64,000 nucleotides of DNA, taken from positions 186,001-250,000 of the forward strand of contig JAEWDK010000008.1 of assembly GCA_023390175.1 (NCBI GenBank), given 5' to 3'. The translations under genes were made by a program, and so were the position numbers. Shown in pieces: positions 1-8,903 of this stretch. The stretch comes from Bacillota bacterium (lineage in GTDB: Bacteria; Bacillota; Clostridia; Oscillospirales; Acutalibacteraceae). Position 1 is the stretch's first letter. Each line of letters begins with the position of its first letter. Under the pieces are notes generated by a model. It was not told where the DNA came from. It saw nothing but the letters and a program-made list of their open reading frames with translations, and made no database searches.

Positions 1-47
1 CCTACTATACATTATGTGATTAATTCATCAAATGAATTTGATATATG

Positions 48-80
48 AAAATAGGCTGAAATTCAACAGCCTATTTTGGG
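48..80 (+). terminator. Intrinsic terminator-like hairpin
   Basis: An 11-bp inverted repeat (aaaataggctg at 48-58, its complement at 67-77) ends in a short T run. It probably terminates a gene whose body lies before the window. The A run before the stem would let it work on the minus strand too. Confidence 0.6.
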
Positions 81-230
81 CAAATTGAGCGCAGCGAAAA
101 GAATCTTACCATTTGCAGCGGGATGAATTTGTATTACTATGGATGCTCATTTATTAAATCAAGCATATATTTAACCTGAAGAAATCTAGCCGCTATTCAT
201 TTTAAATCAATACTTTTTTATAATAATTAA

Positions 231-260
231 GGGCAACAGATTTTAATCTGTTGCCCTTTT
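231..260 (+). terminator. Intrinsic terminator, 12-bp stem
   Basis: Arms gggcaacagatt (231-242) and aatctgttgccc (245-256) are perfectly complementary, with a 2-base loop in the strict alignment, and are followed by TTTT. It is a strong terminator between an unseen upstream unit and the AraC-type regulator. Confidence 0.7.
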
Positions 261-596
261 CGTGCTGTCTATCAAAAATCGCTTCCAAGTAACTATATAC
301 TAATGCAATGAATTATGATAAGATTAAAAATCAAGAGATTAAAGAAAAACCCTTGCAGCGATATCAAATAAATCGGCTTGGATGGTAATGTAAAACTATA
401 TTATCAATAAAATCTGAAAGCTATGATAGCTGGATGAGCCTCTTGCGAATCTCGATTTTTTGACATTTGAATAGCTGTAATGGATTGTAAGTATAGCACT
501 ATAGGTGATTGCAGAAAAGTGTTATGGCTTCATCTGCATAGTCTAACAGAAGGGTAACGTGTATGAATTTAAATTAATATGTAAAGTGGGAGTAGT

Positions 597-1559
597 ATGA
601 ATCATGCGCTTTTAGCCCAATTGGCGGAAATTACTTCAGAAGAACGATGTATTTTACAGGGACAAACCGACGTAGATAAACATCTTTATACGGAAGCCCA
701 AAATTTCACCATTGACAGTAAAAAAATGTTGAAAAACGGCAAATTGATAGATATTCGTCCGCACACGCGGTTTGTACATTTCCCAAAACACTGCCATAAT
801 TACATTGAAATCATTTACATGTGTGAGGGCAAAACCACCCATATCATCAATTCTTCCACAAAAATCGTACTGCAAACGGGTGACCTGCTGTTTTTGAATC
901 AATATTCCTACCATGAGATTCTGCCTGCCGGTCTAAACGATATCGGTGTGAATTTTATTATTCTTCCTCAGTTTTTTGATGATACCTTTGAAATGGTGGA
1001 AAAAGACAGCATTATCGGCCGGTTTTTAATCAGTACCCTGCGGCAGGATGACTGCGGCGGACAGTATCTTCACTTTAAAGTTGCCGATGTGGTCCCTGTT
1101 CAGAACCTGGTGGAAAATTTGGTCTGGTCACTTGTAAACCATCAGGACAATAAACGCAAAATCAATCAGTATACCATGGGCCTGCTGTTTACGCAGCTCA
1201 TGAATTATTCCGACAGAATCGATGTTGCGATGGAGGAGCAGTATGATCGGCGCCTTACCCTTACCGCTCTGCGCTACATCGAGGAGCATTATCAGGAAGC
1301 CAGTCTGACCGAACTCGCCGCACAGATGAATCAGCCCATCTATCAGCTGAGCCGATTGATTAAATCCGGCACAGGCAGCACATTCAAGGAACTGCTTCAG
1401 GAAAAGCGGCTGGGGAAAGCCGCGTATTACCTCAGTAAAACCAATCTTTCCGTTTCCGATATTATCAGTGCGGTGGGGTATGACAACACCAGTTATTTTT
1501 ACCTTATGTTCAAAGAAAAGTACGGGAAAAGCCCCAAAGAATTTCGCAGTCATTCCTAG
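597..1559 (+). CDS. AraC-family transcriptional regulator, probably of the rhamnose operon
   Basis: A 320-residue DNA-binding regulator of the AraC/XylS family. Residues about 50-105 look like the cupin sugar-sensing domain (HTRFVHFPKHCHNYIEI, then a glycine-rich turn and a QYSYHEI strand). Residues about 220-318 carry the two helix-turn-helix units, ending in the family signature around VGYDNTSYFYLMFKEKYGKSP. It lies 164 bases upstream of rhaB on the same strand, separated by a terminator, so it is probably transcribed alone and controls rhaBAD by binding the inverted repeat at 1641-1697. E. coli RhaR and RhaS do the same job from a divergent position. The ATG at 597 follows a modest ribosome site (gtgggag). 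The rhamnose role is inferred from position; the family call is firm. Confidence 0.85.
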   Translation: MNHALLAQLAEITSEERCILQGQTDVDKHLYTEAQNFTIDSKKMLKNGKLIDIRPHTRFVHFPKHCHNYIEIIYMCEGKTTHIINSSTKIVLQTGDLLFLNQYSYHEILPAGLNDIGVNFIILPQFFDDTFEMVEKDSIIGRFLISTLRQDDCGGQYLHFKVADVVPVQNLVENLVWSLVNHQDNKRKINQYTMGLLFTQLMNYSDRIDVAMEEQYDRRLTLTALRYIEEHYQEASLTELAAQMNQPIYQLSRLIKSGTGSTFKELLQEKRLGKAAYYLSKTNLSVSDIISAVGYDNTSYFYLMFKEKYGKSPKEFRSHS

Positions 1560-1575
1560 AAAAATATTCTGCAAA

Positions 1576-1616
1576 TAAGGACGTAGTTTTTACCAAACTG
1601 CGTCCTTATATTTTTT
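1576..1616 (+). terminator. Terminator of the AraC-type regulator gene
   Basis: The inverted repeat (taaggacg...cgtcctta, with an inner agttt/aaact stem) starts 17 bases after the regulator stop codon and ends in six or more T. It separates the regulator transcript from rhaBAD. Confidence 0.75.
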
Positions 1617-1640
1617 GAAAAATTCATTATTATATAGTTA

Positions 1641-1697
1641 TCAGACCGTTTCCATATATATTCAGGTGCACGGAAAGAGTATGCATAAATGGTCTGA
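1641..1697 (+). promoter_or_regulatory. Candidate AraC-type operator upstream of rhaB
   Basis: TCAGACC at 1641-1647 and GGTCTGA at 1691-1697 form an inverted repeat that continues into TTT/AAA with one mismatch. Two half-sites about five helical turns apart, 27 bases before the rhaB start codon, are compatible with an AraC-family dimer binding around the promoter. No clear -35/-10 was resolved between them, so the exact geometry is unknown. Confidence 0.45.
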
Positions 1698-1723
1698 CTA
1701 TTTCGGAACCGGGAGGAAATCGG

Positions 1724-3139
1724 ATGAACAGATGCTTCTTGGCAGTTGATATCGGCGCATCCAGCGGCCGCCATATTTTAGGCAGTTTGGAAAACGGCAA
1801 AATCACTCTGAGGGAGATTTATCGCTTTGAAAACAAGCTGATTAAAAAGAACAACCACCTGTGCTGGGATTTGGACCGACTTTTTGCTGAAATCATCAAC
1901 GGCATGAAAGAATGCAAAAAACTTGAGAAAATTCCTGTTAGCATGGGAATCGACACTTGGGCAGTGGACTTTGTTCTGCTGGACGGGCAGGATAAGGTGC
2001 TTGGCGACACGGTCGCATACCGCGACGCACGCACAAAGGGTATGGATACGGTTGTGGAGGCAAAAATTCCGACTGAGCAGCTTTACGCGAAAACCGGAAT
2101 TCAAAAGCAGCCGTTCAATTCCATTTACCAGCTTTGTAACATCAAAAAAGAGAATCCCGAATATTTGGAACGTGCAAAAAGCTTTTTAATGGTGCCGGAA
2201 TATTTTAATTTTCTGCTCACGGGCGTGAAAAAGAACGAATACACCAACGCCACTACCACACAGCTAGTAAACGCAGTTACGCACACCTGGGATTTGGAAA
2301 TTTTGGAGAAACTGGAACTGAACGCAGATATGTTCGGTGAAATTTATTTGCCCAAAACGACTGTGGGGCATTTGCTTCCGTCTGTTTACGAACAGGTCGG
2401 ATTTGACTGCGAGGTCGTGCTGCCCGCAACACACGACACCGGCTCTGCTGTAATGGCAGTACCCACGCCAAAAGACAGCGACAGCATTTATTTAAGCTCC
2501 GGCACATGGTCGCTCATGGGTGTGGAACGCATGGATCCGGATTGCAGCGAACAAAGCCGCACCCTGAATTTTACAAACGAAGGCGGCTATGACTACCGCT
2601 TTCGTTACCTGAAAAACATCATGGGGCTTTGGATTATCCAGTCGGTTCGCCGTGAACTGAAAGAGCAGAATCAGGCGTACAGCTTTGACGAGCTTTGTGG
2701 CATGGCGCGTGAGGCTTCCGATTTTCATTCGCTCATCGATGTGAATGGCGAAAGCTTTTTGTCACCGGAAAGCATGACGGAAGCGATCAAAACTTTCTGC
2801 AAAATGAGTGGTCGGCAGGTTCCACAGACAATCGGCGAATTGTTCGCGTGTATCTACCACAGCCTTGCAAAAAGCTATGCGGATACTGTTTCCGAGCTGG
2901 AGCAAATCGTAGGGCGCACCTATTCGGATATTCACGTTGTCGGCGGCGGCAGCAAGGACGATTATTTGAATGCCCTTACCGCACAGTATACTCGCAAAAC
3001 CGTATACGCCGGCCCGGCGGAGGCAACCGCCATGGGCAATCTTCTGGCGCAGATGTTAAAGGACGGAGTGTTCGCGGATTTGAAACAGGCACGTCAAGCG
3101 GTTGTAGAATCTTTCGATATTCAGAAATTTGAACCTTAA
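1724..3139 (+). CDS. rhaB: Rhamnulokinase
   Basis: Phosphorylates L-rhamnulose with ATP to L-rhamnulose 1-phosphate, the second step of cytoplasmic rhamnose breakdown. The 471-residue protein has the FGGY/ASKHA kinase layout: N-terminal phosphate loop FLAVDIGASSGRH, the SMGIDTWAVDFVLLD core, a mid-protein ATHDTGSAV and SSGTWSLMG segment, and the C-terminal nucleotide-binding VVGGGSKDDYLN. Length agrees with the family (about 470-490). The ATG follows a strong GGGAGG site. It heads rhaB-rhaA-rhaD with a 25-base gap to rhaA, consistent with one transcript. Function is secure. Confidence 0.96.
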   Translation: MNRCFLAVDIGASSGRHILGSLENGKITLREIYRFENKLIKKNNHLCWDLDRLFAEIINGMKECKKLEKIPVSMGIDTWAVDFVLLDGQDKVLGDTVAYRDARTKGMDTVVEAKIPTEQLYAKTGIQKQPFNSIYQLCNIKKENPEYLERAKSFLMVPEYFNFLLTGVKKNEYTNATTTQLVNAVTHTWDLEILEKLELNADMFGEIYLPKTTVGHLLPSVYEQVGFDCEVVLPATHDTGSAVMAVPTPKDSDSIYLSSGTWSLMGVERMDPDCSEQSRTLNFTNEGGYDYRFRYLKNIMGLWIIQSVRRELKEQNQAYSFDELCGMAREASDFHSLIDVNGESFLSPESMTEAIKTFCKMSGRQVPQTIGELFACIYHSLAKSYADTVSELEQIVGRTYSDIHVVGGGSKDDYLNALTAQYTRKTVYAGPAEATAMGNLLAQMLKDGVFADLKQARQAVVESFDIQKFEP

Positions 3140-3164
3140 ATAACAATAGTAAAGGAGTGGTCAT

Positions 3165-4415
3165 ATGACAAATCAAAGGTATGAATCCGCAAAGGCCATG
3201 TACGCAAAACTCGGCGTAGATACCGACGCGGTGCTGAAAAAGCTGGCGGATGTAAAAATCTCCGTTCACTGCTGGCAGGGCGACGATGTAAACGGTTTTG
3301 AAAACTTCGGCGGTGCATCCGGCGGTATTGCCGCAACCGGTAACTATCCTGGAAAAGCACGTACTCCCGAAGAATTGATGGCGGATATTGACAAGGCATT
3401 AAGCCTGATTCCGGGCAAGCACAAAATCAACCTCCATGCCATTTATGCCATTACAAACGGCAAAAAGGTGGAGCGCAGCGAGTTAAAACCCGAGCATTTT
3501 GCAAAATGGGTAGAGTTCGCAAAAGAACGCGGTTTAGGTTTGGACTTTAACCCAACCCTGTTTTCTCATCCAATGGCAGAGAGCGGGTTAACCCTTTCAA
3601 GCCCCGACGACAAGGTAAGAAACTACTGGATCGCGCACTGTAAGGCTTGCCGCAAAATTGCAGAATACATGGGAAAAGAACTGGGTCAGCCATGCTTAAA
3701 CAACATCTGGATTCCGGACGGCTTTAAGGATGTACCCGCAGACCGATACAATCCCCGCAGGCGCTTAAAGGAATCGCTTGACGAGATTTTTGCCGAGCCG
3801 GTTGACAAGCGCTATGTAATCGACAGTGTGGAATCCAAAGTATTCGGAATTGGTGTCGAATCCTGCACGGTTGGTTCTCATGAGTTCTACATGAATTACG
3901 CCGCAAAAAACGATGTGCTATGCCTGTTGGATAACGGTCACTTCCACCCGACCGAAGTCGTATCGGATAAAATTCCCTCTATGCTGCTGTTTGCAGATAA
4001 GTTGGCACTGCACGTAACCCGCCCGGTTCGCTGGGACAGCGACCACGTGGTGCTGTTCGATGACGAACTGAAAGAAATCGCAAAGGAAATTGTACGCTGC
4101 AATGCCCTTGATCGCGTACTAATCGGCCTTGACTTCTTTGACGCGAGCATTAACCGTATTGCCGCTTGGGTTGTGGGTACTCGCAATATGCAAAAAGCGC
4201 TGCTTTATGCAATGCTCATGCCGAGCAAGCAACTGGCACAGTTACAGGAAAGCGGCAGCTTTACGGAGCTCATGGTGATGAACGAAGCATTGAAAGAGTA
4301 TCCGTTTGGCGATATTTGGGATGCTTTCTGTGAAATGGAGCAGGTTCCGCTCAGGCAGGAATGGCTTGCAGAGGTAAAAGAATACGAAAAAAACGTTCTT
4401 TCAAAAAGGAATTAA
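3165..4415 (+). CDS. rhaA: L-rhamnose isomerase
   Basis: Interconverts L-rhamnose and L-rhamnulose, the first step of the pathway. It is a metal-dependent TIM-barrel enzyme of 416 residues, the usual size. Recognisable segments are SVHCWQGDDVNGFE near the N-terminus, INLHAIYA, GLGLDFNPTLFSHP, and the metal/substrate region LDNGHFHPTEVVSDKIPS, followed by HVTRPVRWDSDHVV. Start ATG sits after AAAGGAG at good spacing, and the gene is 25 bases after rhaB and 20 bases before rhaD. Assignment is secure. Confidence 0.97.
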   Translation: MTNQRYESAKAMYAKLGVDTDAVLKKLADVKISVHCWQGDDVNGFENFGGASGGIAATGNYPGKARTPEELMADIDKALSLIPGKHKINLHAIYAITNGKKVERSELKPEHFAKWVEFAKERGLGLDFNPTLFSHPMAESGLTLSSPDDKVRNYWIAHCKACRKIAEYMGKELGQPCLNNIWIPDGFKDVPADRYNPRRRLKESLDEIFAEPVDKRYVIDSVESKVFGIGVESCTVGSHEFYMNYAAKNDVLCLLDNGHFHPTEVVSDKIPSMLLFADKLALHVTRPVRWDSDHVVLFDDELKEIAKEIVRCNALDRVLIGLDFFDASINRIAAWVVGTRNMQKALLYAMLMPSKQLAQLQESGSFTELMVMNEALKEYPFGDIWDAFCEMEQVPLRQEWLAEVKEYEKNVLSKRN

Positions 4416-4435
4416 CAGTTTAAAGGAGCATATAC

Positions 4436-5257
4436 ATGAGTATTTTAGATGCTGAATTTGTACAGGGATTTATTCGATTGACAGACGATGCCTTTCGCAA
4501 GGGCTGGCATGAACGCAATGGCGGCAACCTTTCTTACCGTTTGAAGGCGGAAGAAGTGACACAGGTGAAACCGTATTTTACTTATGAAAAACCGTTTGCT
4601 CCAATCGGAGCATCCGTACCCAACCTTGCCGGAGAATACTTTATGGTAACCGGCAGCGGCAAATACATGAGAAATGTGATTCTTGCTCCGCAGGACAATG
4701 CCGCCATTATTGAAATTGATGATAAAGGTGAGAATTACCGCATTGTGTGGGGACTTGAAAAGGGCGGCAGACCAACCAGCGAACTGCCAAGCCACCTCAT
4801 GAACCACAGCGTAAAGCTTGATGTTACAGGCGGCAGCCACCGTGTCATTTACCATGCGCACCCAGTCAATGTGATTGCGCTTACTTTTGTTCTCCCACTG
4901 GAAGACAAAGTGTTTACCCGTGAATTATGGGAAATGGCAACCGAATGCCCGGTCGTTTTTCCGGACGGCATAGGCGTTGTCGGCTGGATGGTCCCGGGCG
5001 GACGCGATATTGCGGTTGCCACCAGTGAACTGATGAAAAAATACGATGTGGCTGTCTGGGCGCATCATGGCATGTTCTGTTCCGGTGAAGATTTCGACCT
5101 TACCTTCGGCTTAATGGATACCGTTGAAAAATCCGCCGAGATTCTGGTTAAGGTTCTTTCCATGGGCGGCAAGCGCCAAAGCATTACCAGCCAAAACTTC
5201 CGCGATTTGGCAGTGGACTTCCATGTTACTTTGCCCGAAGAATTTTTAATGGACTAA
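4436..5257 (+). CDS. rhaD: Rhamnulose-1-phosphate aldolase
   Basis: Splits L-rhamnulose 1-phosphate into dihydroxyacetone phosphate and L-lactaldehyde. This class II aldolase of 273 residues carries the zinc-binding pair in IYHAHPVNV and the third histidine region in WAHHGMFCSG; the N-terminal HERNGGNLSYR and VTGSGKYMRN segments are also family hallmarks. It is the last gene of the rha operon and a terminator follows at 5313. No lactaldehyde reductase and no adjacent rhamnose permease is present; the nearest sugar transporter is the opposite-strand CUT2 system at 6.4-10.2 kb. Confidence 0.96.
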   Translation: MSILDAEFVQGFIRLTDDAFRKGWHERNGGNLSYRLKAEEVTQVKPYFTYEKPFAPIGASVPNLAGEYFMVTGSGKYMRNVILAPQDNAAIIEIDDKGENYRIVWGLEKGGRPTSELPSHLMNHSVKLDVTGGSHRVIYHAHPVNVIALTFVLPLEDKVFTRELWEMATECPVVFPDGIGVVGWMVPGGRDIAVATSELMKKYDVAVWAHHGMFCSGEDFDLTFGLMDTVEKSAEILVKVLSMGGKRQSITSQNFRDLAVDFHVTLPEEFLMD

Positions 5258-5312
5258 CTGCTAATAATTTTTCTAATGTTTAGGTGAATTTTAATAACCT
5301 GATAAAGGTAAA

Positions 5313-5358
5313 AAAAGGCTATTCGGTACAGTTTGAAACATGTACTGAGTAGCCTTTT
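5313..5358 (+). terminator. Terminator of the rhaBAD operon
   Basis: A long interrupted stem (aaaaggctattcggtaca at 5313-5330 against tgtactgagtagcctttt at 5341-5358) lies 55 bases after the rhaD stop. Flanking A and T runs make it potentially bidirectional. Confidence 0.75.
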
Positions 5359-5385
5359 AGTTTATGCTTAATGTGAACTTTCACA

Positions 5386-5675
5386 ATGTATAACGCTTCT
5401 GACGAAAAATACCATGAAATTGCTGAGCAGATTCAAGATTTAAGGCAGCAGATGAAGATGCAGATGCTACATGAAAAAAAGATGGCTAAGAGTTTTCATC
5501 AAAGAGTTGAGGATATGGATGCATGCTTGAAAAAACCACTTTTGTGGTACGAAAATTTGATGGGGTTCTGGTTAGAAGACTGCTGCAGAGTGTTAAGGTC
5601 ATCAGTGATGATAGGTTACAAATTCAATTTAAATCCGGAATTGTGATGCAACAACGGATTGCATACTGTGAGTAA
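5386..5675 (+). pseudogene. Frameshifted C-terminal remnant of a large serine recombinase
   Basis: The first frame gives an amphipathic helical stretch (IAEQIQDLRQQMKM ... FHQRVEDMDACL), like the coiled coil and C-terminus of large serine recombinases. Near 5567 the homology jumps to the next frame, which reads VLVRRLLQSVKVISDDRLQI then QFKSGIVM and stops at 5673-5675. This resembles the usual ending of these recombinases (an LVRxLxxxV...F..G pattern). The resolvase and zinc-ribbon parts are missing. I read it as a dead fragment, neighbouring another mobile-element remnant. Confidence 0.7.
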
Positions 5676-5742
5676 AGAATAAGCAAAAATAGGATGAGTG
5701 TGTCGAGAAAGCGTCTTGTGAGATTTTGAAATTCGATGATAA

Positions 5743-5988
5743 CCGAAGTATAATATCTCAAGTTTCATGTGATATCTCAAAGGGAAAACAGCTACAATGA
5801 TTTTTGAGAAACACGCAAACTTGAAATATAAGTTTGGCAATAAGCATTTCTGGTCAACAGGATATTACGTGAGCACAGTAGGGCTTAATGGGGCAACCAT
5901 TGCAAAGTATATCAGAGATCAGGAAAAACAAGATCAAATTGAAGATAAGTTAACCACAAAAGAGTACCAAGGCCCTTTTAAGGGTTAG
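5743..5988 (+). pseudogene. tnpA: IS200/IS605-family transposase TnpA remnant
   Basis: Y1 HUH-type single-strand transposase, C-terminal half only. In one frame it reads PKYNISSFM, stop (TGA at 5770), YLKGKTATMIFEKHANLKY, then FGNKHFWSTGYYVSTVG. This matches the usual family pattern of a PP-[KR]-x-S-[IV]-S-x-F-x-G-Y-L-K-G-K block followed by the HFW/GYYV segment. The stop codon replaces the glycine expected there. The catalytic tyrosine helix appears intact as KYIRDQ, with a Gln four residues after the Tyr. The HUH motif and N-terminus are absent, so the element cannot be active by itself. Confidence 0.8.
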
Positions 5989-6080
5989 CCGGTAGTCAGT
6001 CCACTACGGCTTGAACAAAGTGAAAGCCAGCGTCTTTTAGACGCTGGCAATCCTATGCCCTTTTAGGGCTCGTGCATACC
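5989..6080 (+). repeat. Right-end hairpins of the IS200/IS605 remnant
   Basis: Directly after the TnpA remnant come small subterminal hairpins: ccagcgtc/gacgctgg (6027-6047, loop ttttA) and gccc/gggc (6057-6069). IS200/IS605 elements use such imperfect hairpins at their ends in place of terminal inverted repeats. The exact right boundary was not determined. Confidence 0.5.
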
Positions 6081-6088
6081 ACGCGTTC

Positions 6089-6152
6089 AATGAAGTGATA
6101 ACCTGTAAGTAAACAGTGGTTTTTCTGTCTACTTACAGGTTATCACTTCATT
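6089..6152. repeat. Long perfect hairpin, 23-bp arms
   Basis: Positions 6089-6111 and 6130-6152 are exactly complementary; after one mismatch four more pairs (6113-6116 with 6125-6128) leave an 8-base loop. No T run follows directly. It lies between the IS605 remnant and the convergent sugar-transport operon and could be a terminator, an element end or a fold-back repeat. Confidence 0.75.
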
Positions 6153-6417
6153 AAAACCGGGGGTAACTATTTCAAATAGCTGGTTAACTGCCATAACGGT
6201 TGCCATGTTCATACTGCTTAATTTTTTTAAATCAATCTCAATTCTTCCGGCCAAGTGAACTAAGTTTAATTCAATAAGACGATTACACAAAATTTTCATG
6301 AATTAAGTTAAAATATTTCAATTTTGCAGAATATGCATAGAGTCGACATCAAGCTATGACAGTATGAAATTGAATGAGTTGAATTTTAGCAAGGTATGTC
6401 AATTGAGGTAGAAATTA

Positions 6418-7392
6418 TCATGCAATCTCTTTCAGTTTATGCTTCATATTGCCGGACAATTTGCTCTGTGTTATCTCAATGCAGGCCGCAATAATGATGA
6501 CAAGACCAGTTGCAATAAACTGGTAGAACGTATCCACGCCAAGCACAACCAAACCGACTTTAAGTCCAGAGAAAAGAATTGCGCCAAGCACAGTTCCAAC
6601 AATAGTGCCCCGTCCTCCTGCCATACTAGTCCCTCCGATGGCAGCTGCCGCAATCGCATTTAATTCATAACCCTGGCCAGTGGTCGGATCGCCGGTGCCC
6701 AACTTGGCAACTTGAATCATTGCAGCCAAAGCGGTTCCCAGCATTCCGATGGAATAGATGATAATTTTAAATTTATCAATTTTAATTCCTGAGAGTCGGC
6801 AAGCTTCCTCATTACCACCAAGAGCATACATATAGGTGCCTAGTTTGGTTTTTGAGAATACAATTGACATAATAACAGCAAGGACAAAGAAGATTACGAC
6901 TGAAATACGCAGGAACGGCAAAAGTTCTCCGTCCAGCATCACACGGTAATTGGTAGGAACGCCAAGAACCGGATAACCCTTTGTCACGACATAGGCAAGG
7001 CCTCGATAAATCGACATAGTACCCATAGTCGCTACAAACGGCTGCAGTTTTAATTTAGCAACAAGGAAACCATTAATAAACCCGGCCAGTAAGCCAATAA
7101 TCAGGCCGAGTACCAAACAAATTACAGGAGGGAGTCCTGCCACAGCACCCTGTGCCACAACTGCACCTACAAGCGCAAGTACTGAACCAACCGAAAGGTC
7201 TATGCCGCCAGTGATAATGACGCCTGTCATTCCAATGCCCATTAATCCGTAGATTGTACCCTGTTCAATAATATCACGAATATTTGACGGTGCTAGATAA
7301 ATTGGGTTTGCAATTCCAAAAAATATAAACATAATAACGATAGCAATTATAACGCTAAACTCACGCTGATACTGTTTCATTAGCTTTTTCAC
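6418..7392 (-). CDS. rbsC: Sugar ABC transporter permease, CUT2 (ribose) type
   Basis: Membrane subunit of a ribose-type importer, 324 residues, with hydrophobic segments spread over the full length and the family signature around GGIDLSVGSVLALVGAVVA (residues about 55-75) and NAIAAAAIGGTSMAGGRGT (about 235-253). I chose GTG at 7392 because GGAGG stands 8 bases before it; an in-frame ATG at 7380 has no site at normal spacing. The start overlaps the 3' end of the ATPase gene by 32 bases, so the two are translationally coupled. It closes the operon. The substrate is inferred to be ribose from the neighbouring ribokinases; close homologues carry other pentoses, rhamnose or AI-2. Confidence 0.88.
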   Translation of the reverse strand: MKKLMKQYQREFSVIIAIVIMFIFFGIANPIYLAPSNIRDIIEQGTIYGLMGIGMTGVIITGGIDLSVGSVLALVGAVVAQGAVAGLPPVICLVLGLIIGLLAGFINGFLVAKLKLQPFVATMGTMSIYRGLAYVVTKGYPVLGVPTNYRVMLDGELLPFLRISVVIFFVLAVIMSIVFSKTKLGTYMYALGGNEEACRLSGIKIDKFKIIIYSIGMLGTALAAMIQVAKLGTGDPTTGQGYELNAIAAAAIGGTSMAGGRGTIVGTVLGAILFSGLKVGLVVLGVDTFYQFIATGLVIIIAACIEITQSKLSGNMKHKLKEIA

Positions 7393-8884
7393 CGGTATGT
7401 CCTCCCACTGCATATGCAAGAATAATTTCTTCATCAAACGGTCCATTTTCCAGTTCTTTAACAATAGAACCCTCACGCATAATCAAAACCCGATCGCTCA
7501 TTCCAATAATTTCTGTCAGCTCTGAAGAGACCATTATAATAGATTTTCCCTGTGCTACCATTGTCTCCATCAATTTGTAAATTTCCGACTTGGCTCCAAT
7601 ATCAATGCCCTTTGTTGGTTCATCAAAAATTAATACCTGTGAATTGCTGGAAACCCATTTTGCAAGAATTACTTTTTGTGCATTTCCGCCCGATAGGCTG
7701 GCCGTCATGAATTCAGGATCATTTGGGGTTACGCCAACCAAACCTCCGGCACGCACAGCGTTCTCTATTTTTGCTTTTTTTTGGATAAAGATTCCCTTCA
7801 AAAATTTATCTACACATGGTAAGAAAATATTATCCATATTATTAAGGTTTTTTACAAAACCTTCTTCTTTTCTATTTTCAGGAATAAGGCCAATTCCGGA
7901 TCGTATTGTCTTGTTAGGACAATTGAAATTTAACGGTCGTCCGTTAAGCGTTACCGTGCCACCCAAAGCAGGATCTGCACCAAAAACAGCACGCATAACT
8001 TCTGTACGCCCGGCACCCACAAGACCAAAAAAGCCCAAGATTTCTCCCTTTTTCAAATCAAAACTAACGCTGTGAAACGATACTCCACTCAGTTGGGAAA
8101 TCGAGAGCACCGTCTGATCCTTCTGTACTGCCGGCGGCATCATACGCCGTGCAAACATAGAAACATCCCTACCGACCATTGCACGTATTAAAGTATCTTG
8201 ATCTGTTTCATTAACATTAACTGTGGTAATATACTCGCCATCACGTAAAATTGTTGCACGATCGCATAATTCAAAGATTTCATTCAACTTATGACTAATA
8301 TATAAAATCGTAATGCCCTGTTTTTTTAGGTCATTAATGATATCAAACAGCTTACTAACCTCCGAATCGCTCAGCGAGGCGGTAGGTTCGTCAAACGAAA
8401 TAATCTTTGCTTTCGTATGAAGCGCTTTCGCAATTCCAACCATCTGTTTCTGTCCGGCACTCAGCTGCTTCATTTTGTCTTGTGCGCGAAAGGTACACCC
8501 CAGCGAATCCAGCAGCGGCTGTGTTTGACGAATCATTTCACCTTTGTTCAGCAGAAGCCCCTTTGAGATTTCCTTGCCTAGCATGATATTTTCAGCGACT
8601 GTCAATTCAGGAATGGCGTTGATCTCCTGATGTACTTTTGCAATACCATATTCAATTGCTTCATGCGCTGATTGGAAATTCACGGGTTTCCCATCAATCA
8701 GCACCTCTCCTTCCGTAGCTTGAAAAACGCCATGAAAAATATTCAACAGCGTAGATTTTCCGGCACCGTTTTCACCTAATAGTGCATGAACCTCTCCTTT
8801 TTTCACGGAGAAAGAGACATTTTTAAGGGCAGTATGGCCAGGAAAAATTTTTGTCACATTCTGGAATTCAATATAATTTTCCAT
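7361..8884 (-). CDS. rbsA: Sugar ABC transporter ATP-binding protein, CUT2 (ribose) type
   Basis: Tandem ATPase of 507 residues that powers the ribose-type importer. The first domain has a complete Walker A (GENGAGKST), signature LSAGQKQMV and Walker B (IISFDEPTASLS). The second has a degenerate P-loop (GLVGAGRTE), signature SLSGGNAQKV and Walker B VLIFDEPTKGID. This asymmetry is normal for RbsA/MglA proteins. The ATG at 8884 is preferred over the adjacent ATG at 8887, because AGGAG then has a usable spacing; the longer open frame upstream has no ribosome site. It sits between the binding-protein gene and the permease. Confidence 0.92.
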   Translation of the reverse strand: MENYIEFQNVTKIFPGHTALKNVSFSVKKGEVHALLGENGAGKSTLLNIFHGVFQATEGEVLIDGKPVNFQSAHEAIEYGIAKVHQEINAIPELTVAENIMLGKEISKGLLLNKGEMIRQTQPLLDSLGCTFRAQDKMKQLSAGQKQMVGIAKALHTKAKIISFDEPTASLSDSEVSKLFDIINDLKKQGITILYISHKLNEIFELCDRATILRDGEYITTVNVNETDQDTLIRAMVGRDVSMFARRMMPPAVQKDQTVLSISQLSGVSFHSVSFDLKKGEILGFFGLVGAGRTEVMRAVFGADPALGGTVTLNGRPLNFNCPNKTIRSGIGLIPENRKEEGFVKNLNNMDNIFLPCVDKFLKGIFIQKKAKIENAVRAGGLVGVTPNDPEFMTASLSGGNAQKVILAKWVSSNSQVLIFDEPTKGIDIGAKSEIYKLMETMVAQGKSIIMVSSELTEIIGMSDRVLIMREGSIVKELENGPFDEEIILAYAVGGHTGEKANETVSA

Positions 8885-8903
8885 CATTCTCCTACTTTCC
8901 AAT

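Larger units (their letters stand above)
1..596. other. Intergenic region upstream of the AraC-type regulator
   Basis: I see no convincing coding sequence here. The stretch is AT-rich and holds two terminator-like hairpins, listed separately, that probably close an operon lying before the window. The last 100 bases should contain the promoter of the AraC-type regulator, but no clean -35/-10 pair stands out. Confidence 0.5.

Noticed and set aside
5770..5772. In-frame TGA in the TnpA relic as possible recoding
   Set aside because: The N-terminal half is missing and a further stop lies just upstream, so decay explains it better.
6129..6299. A 56-codon minus-strand frame from an ATG at 6299
   Set aside because: It has no ribosome site, matches nothing I know and ends inside the long hairpin. 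It may be a decayed end of something, but I cannot support it.
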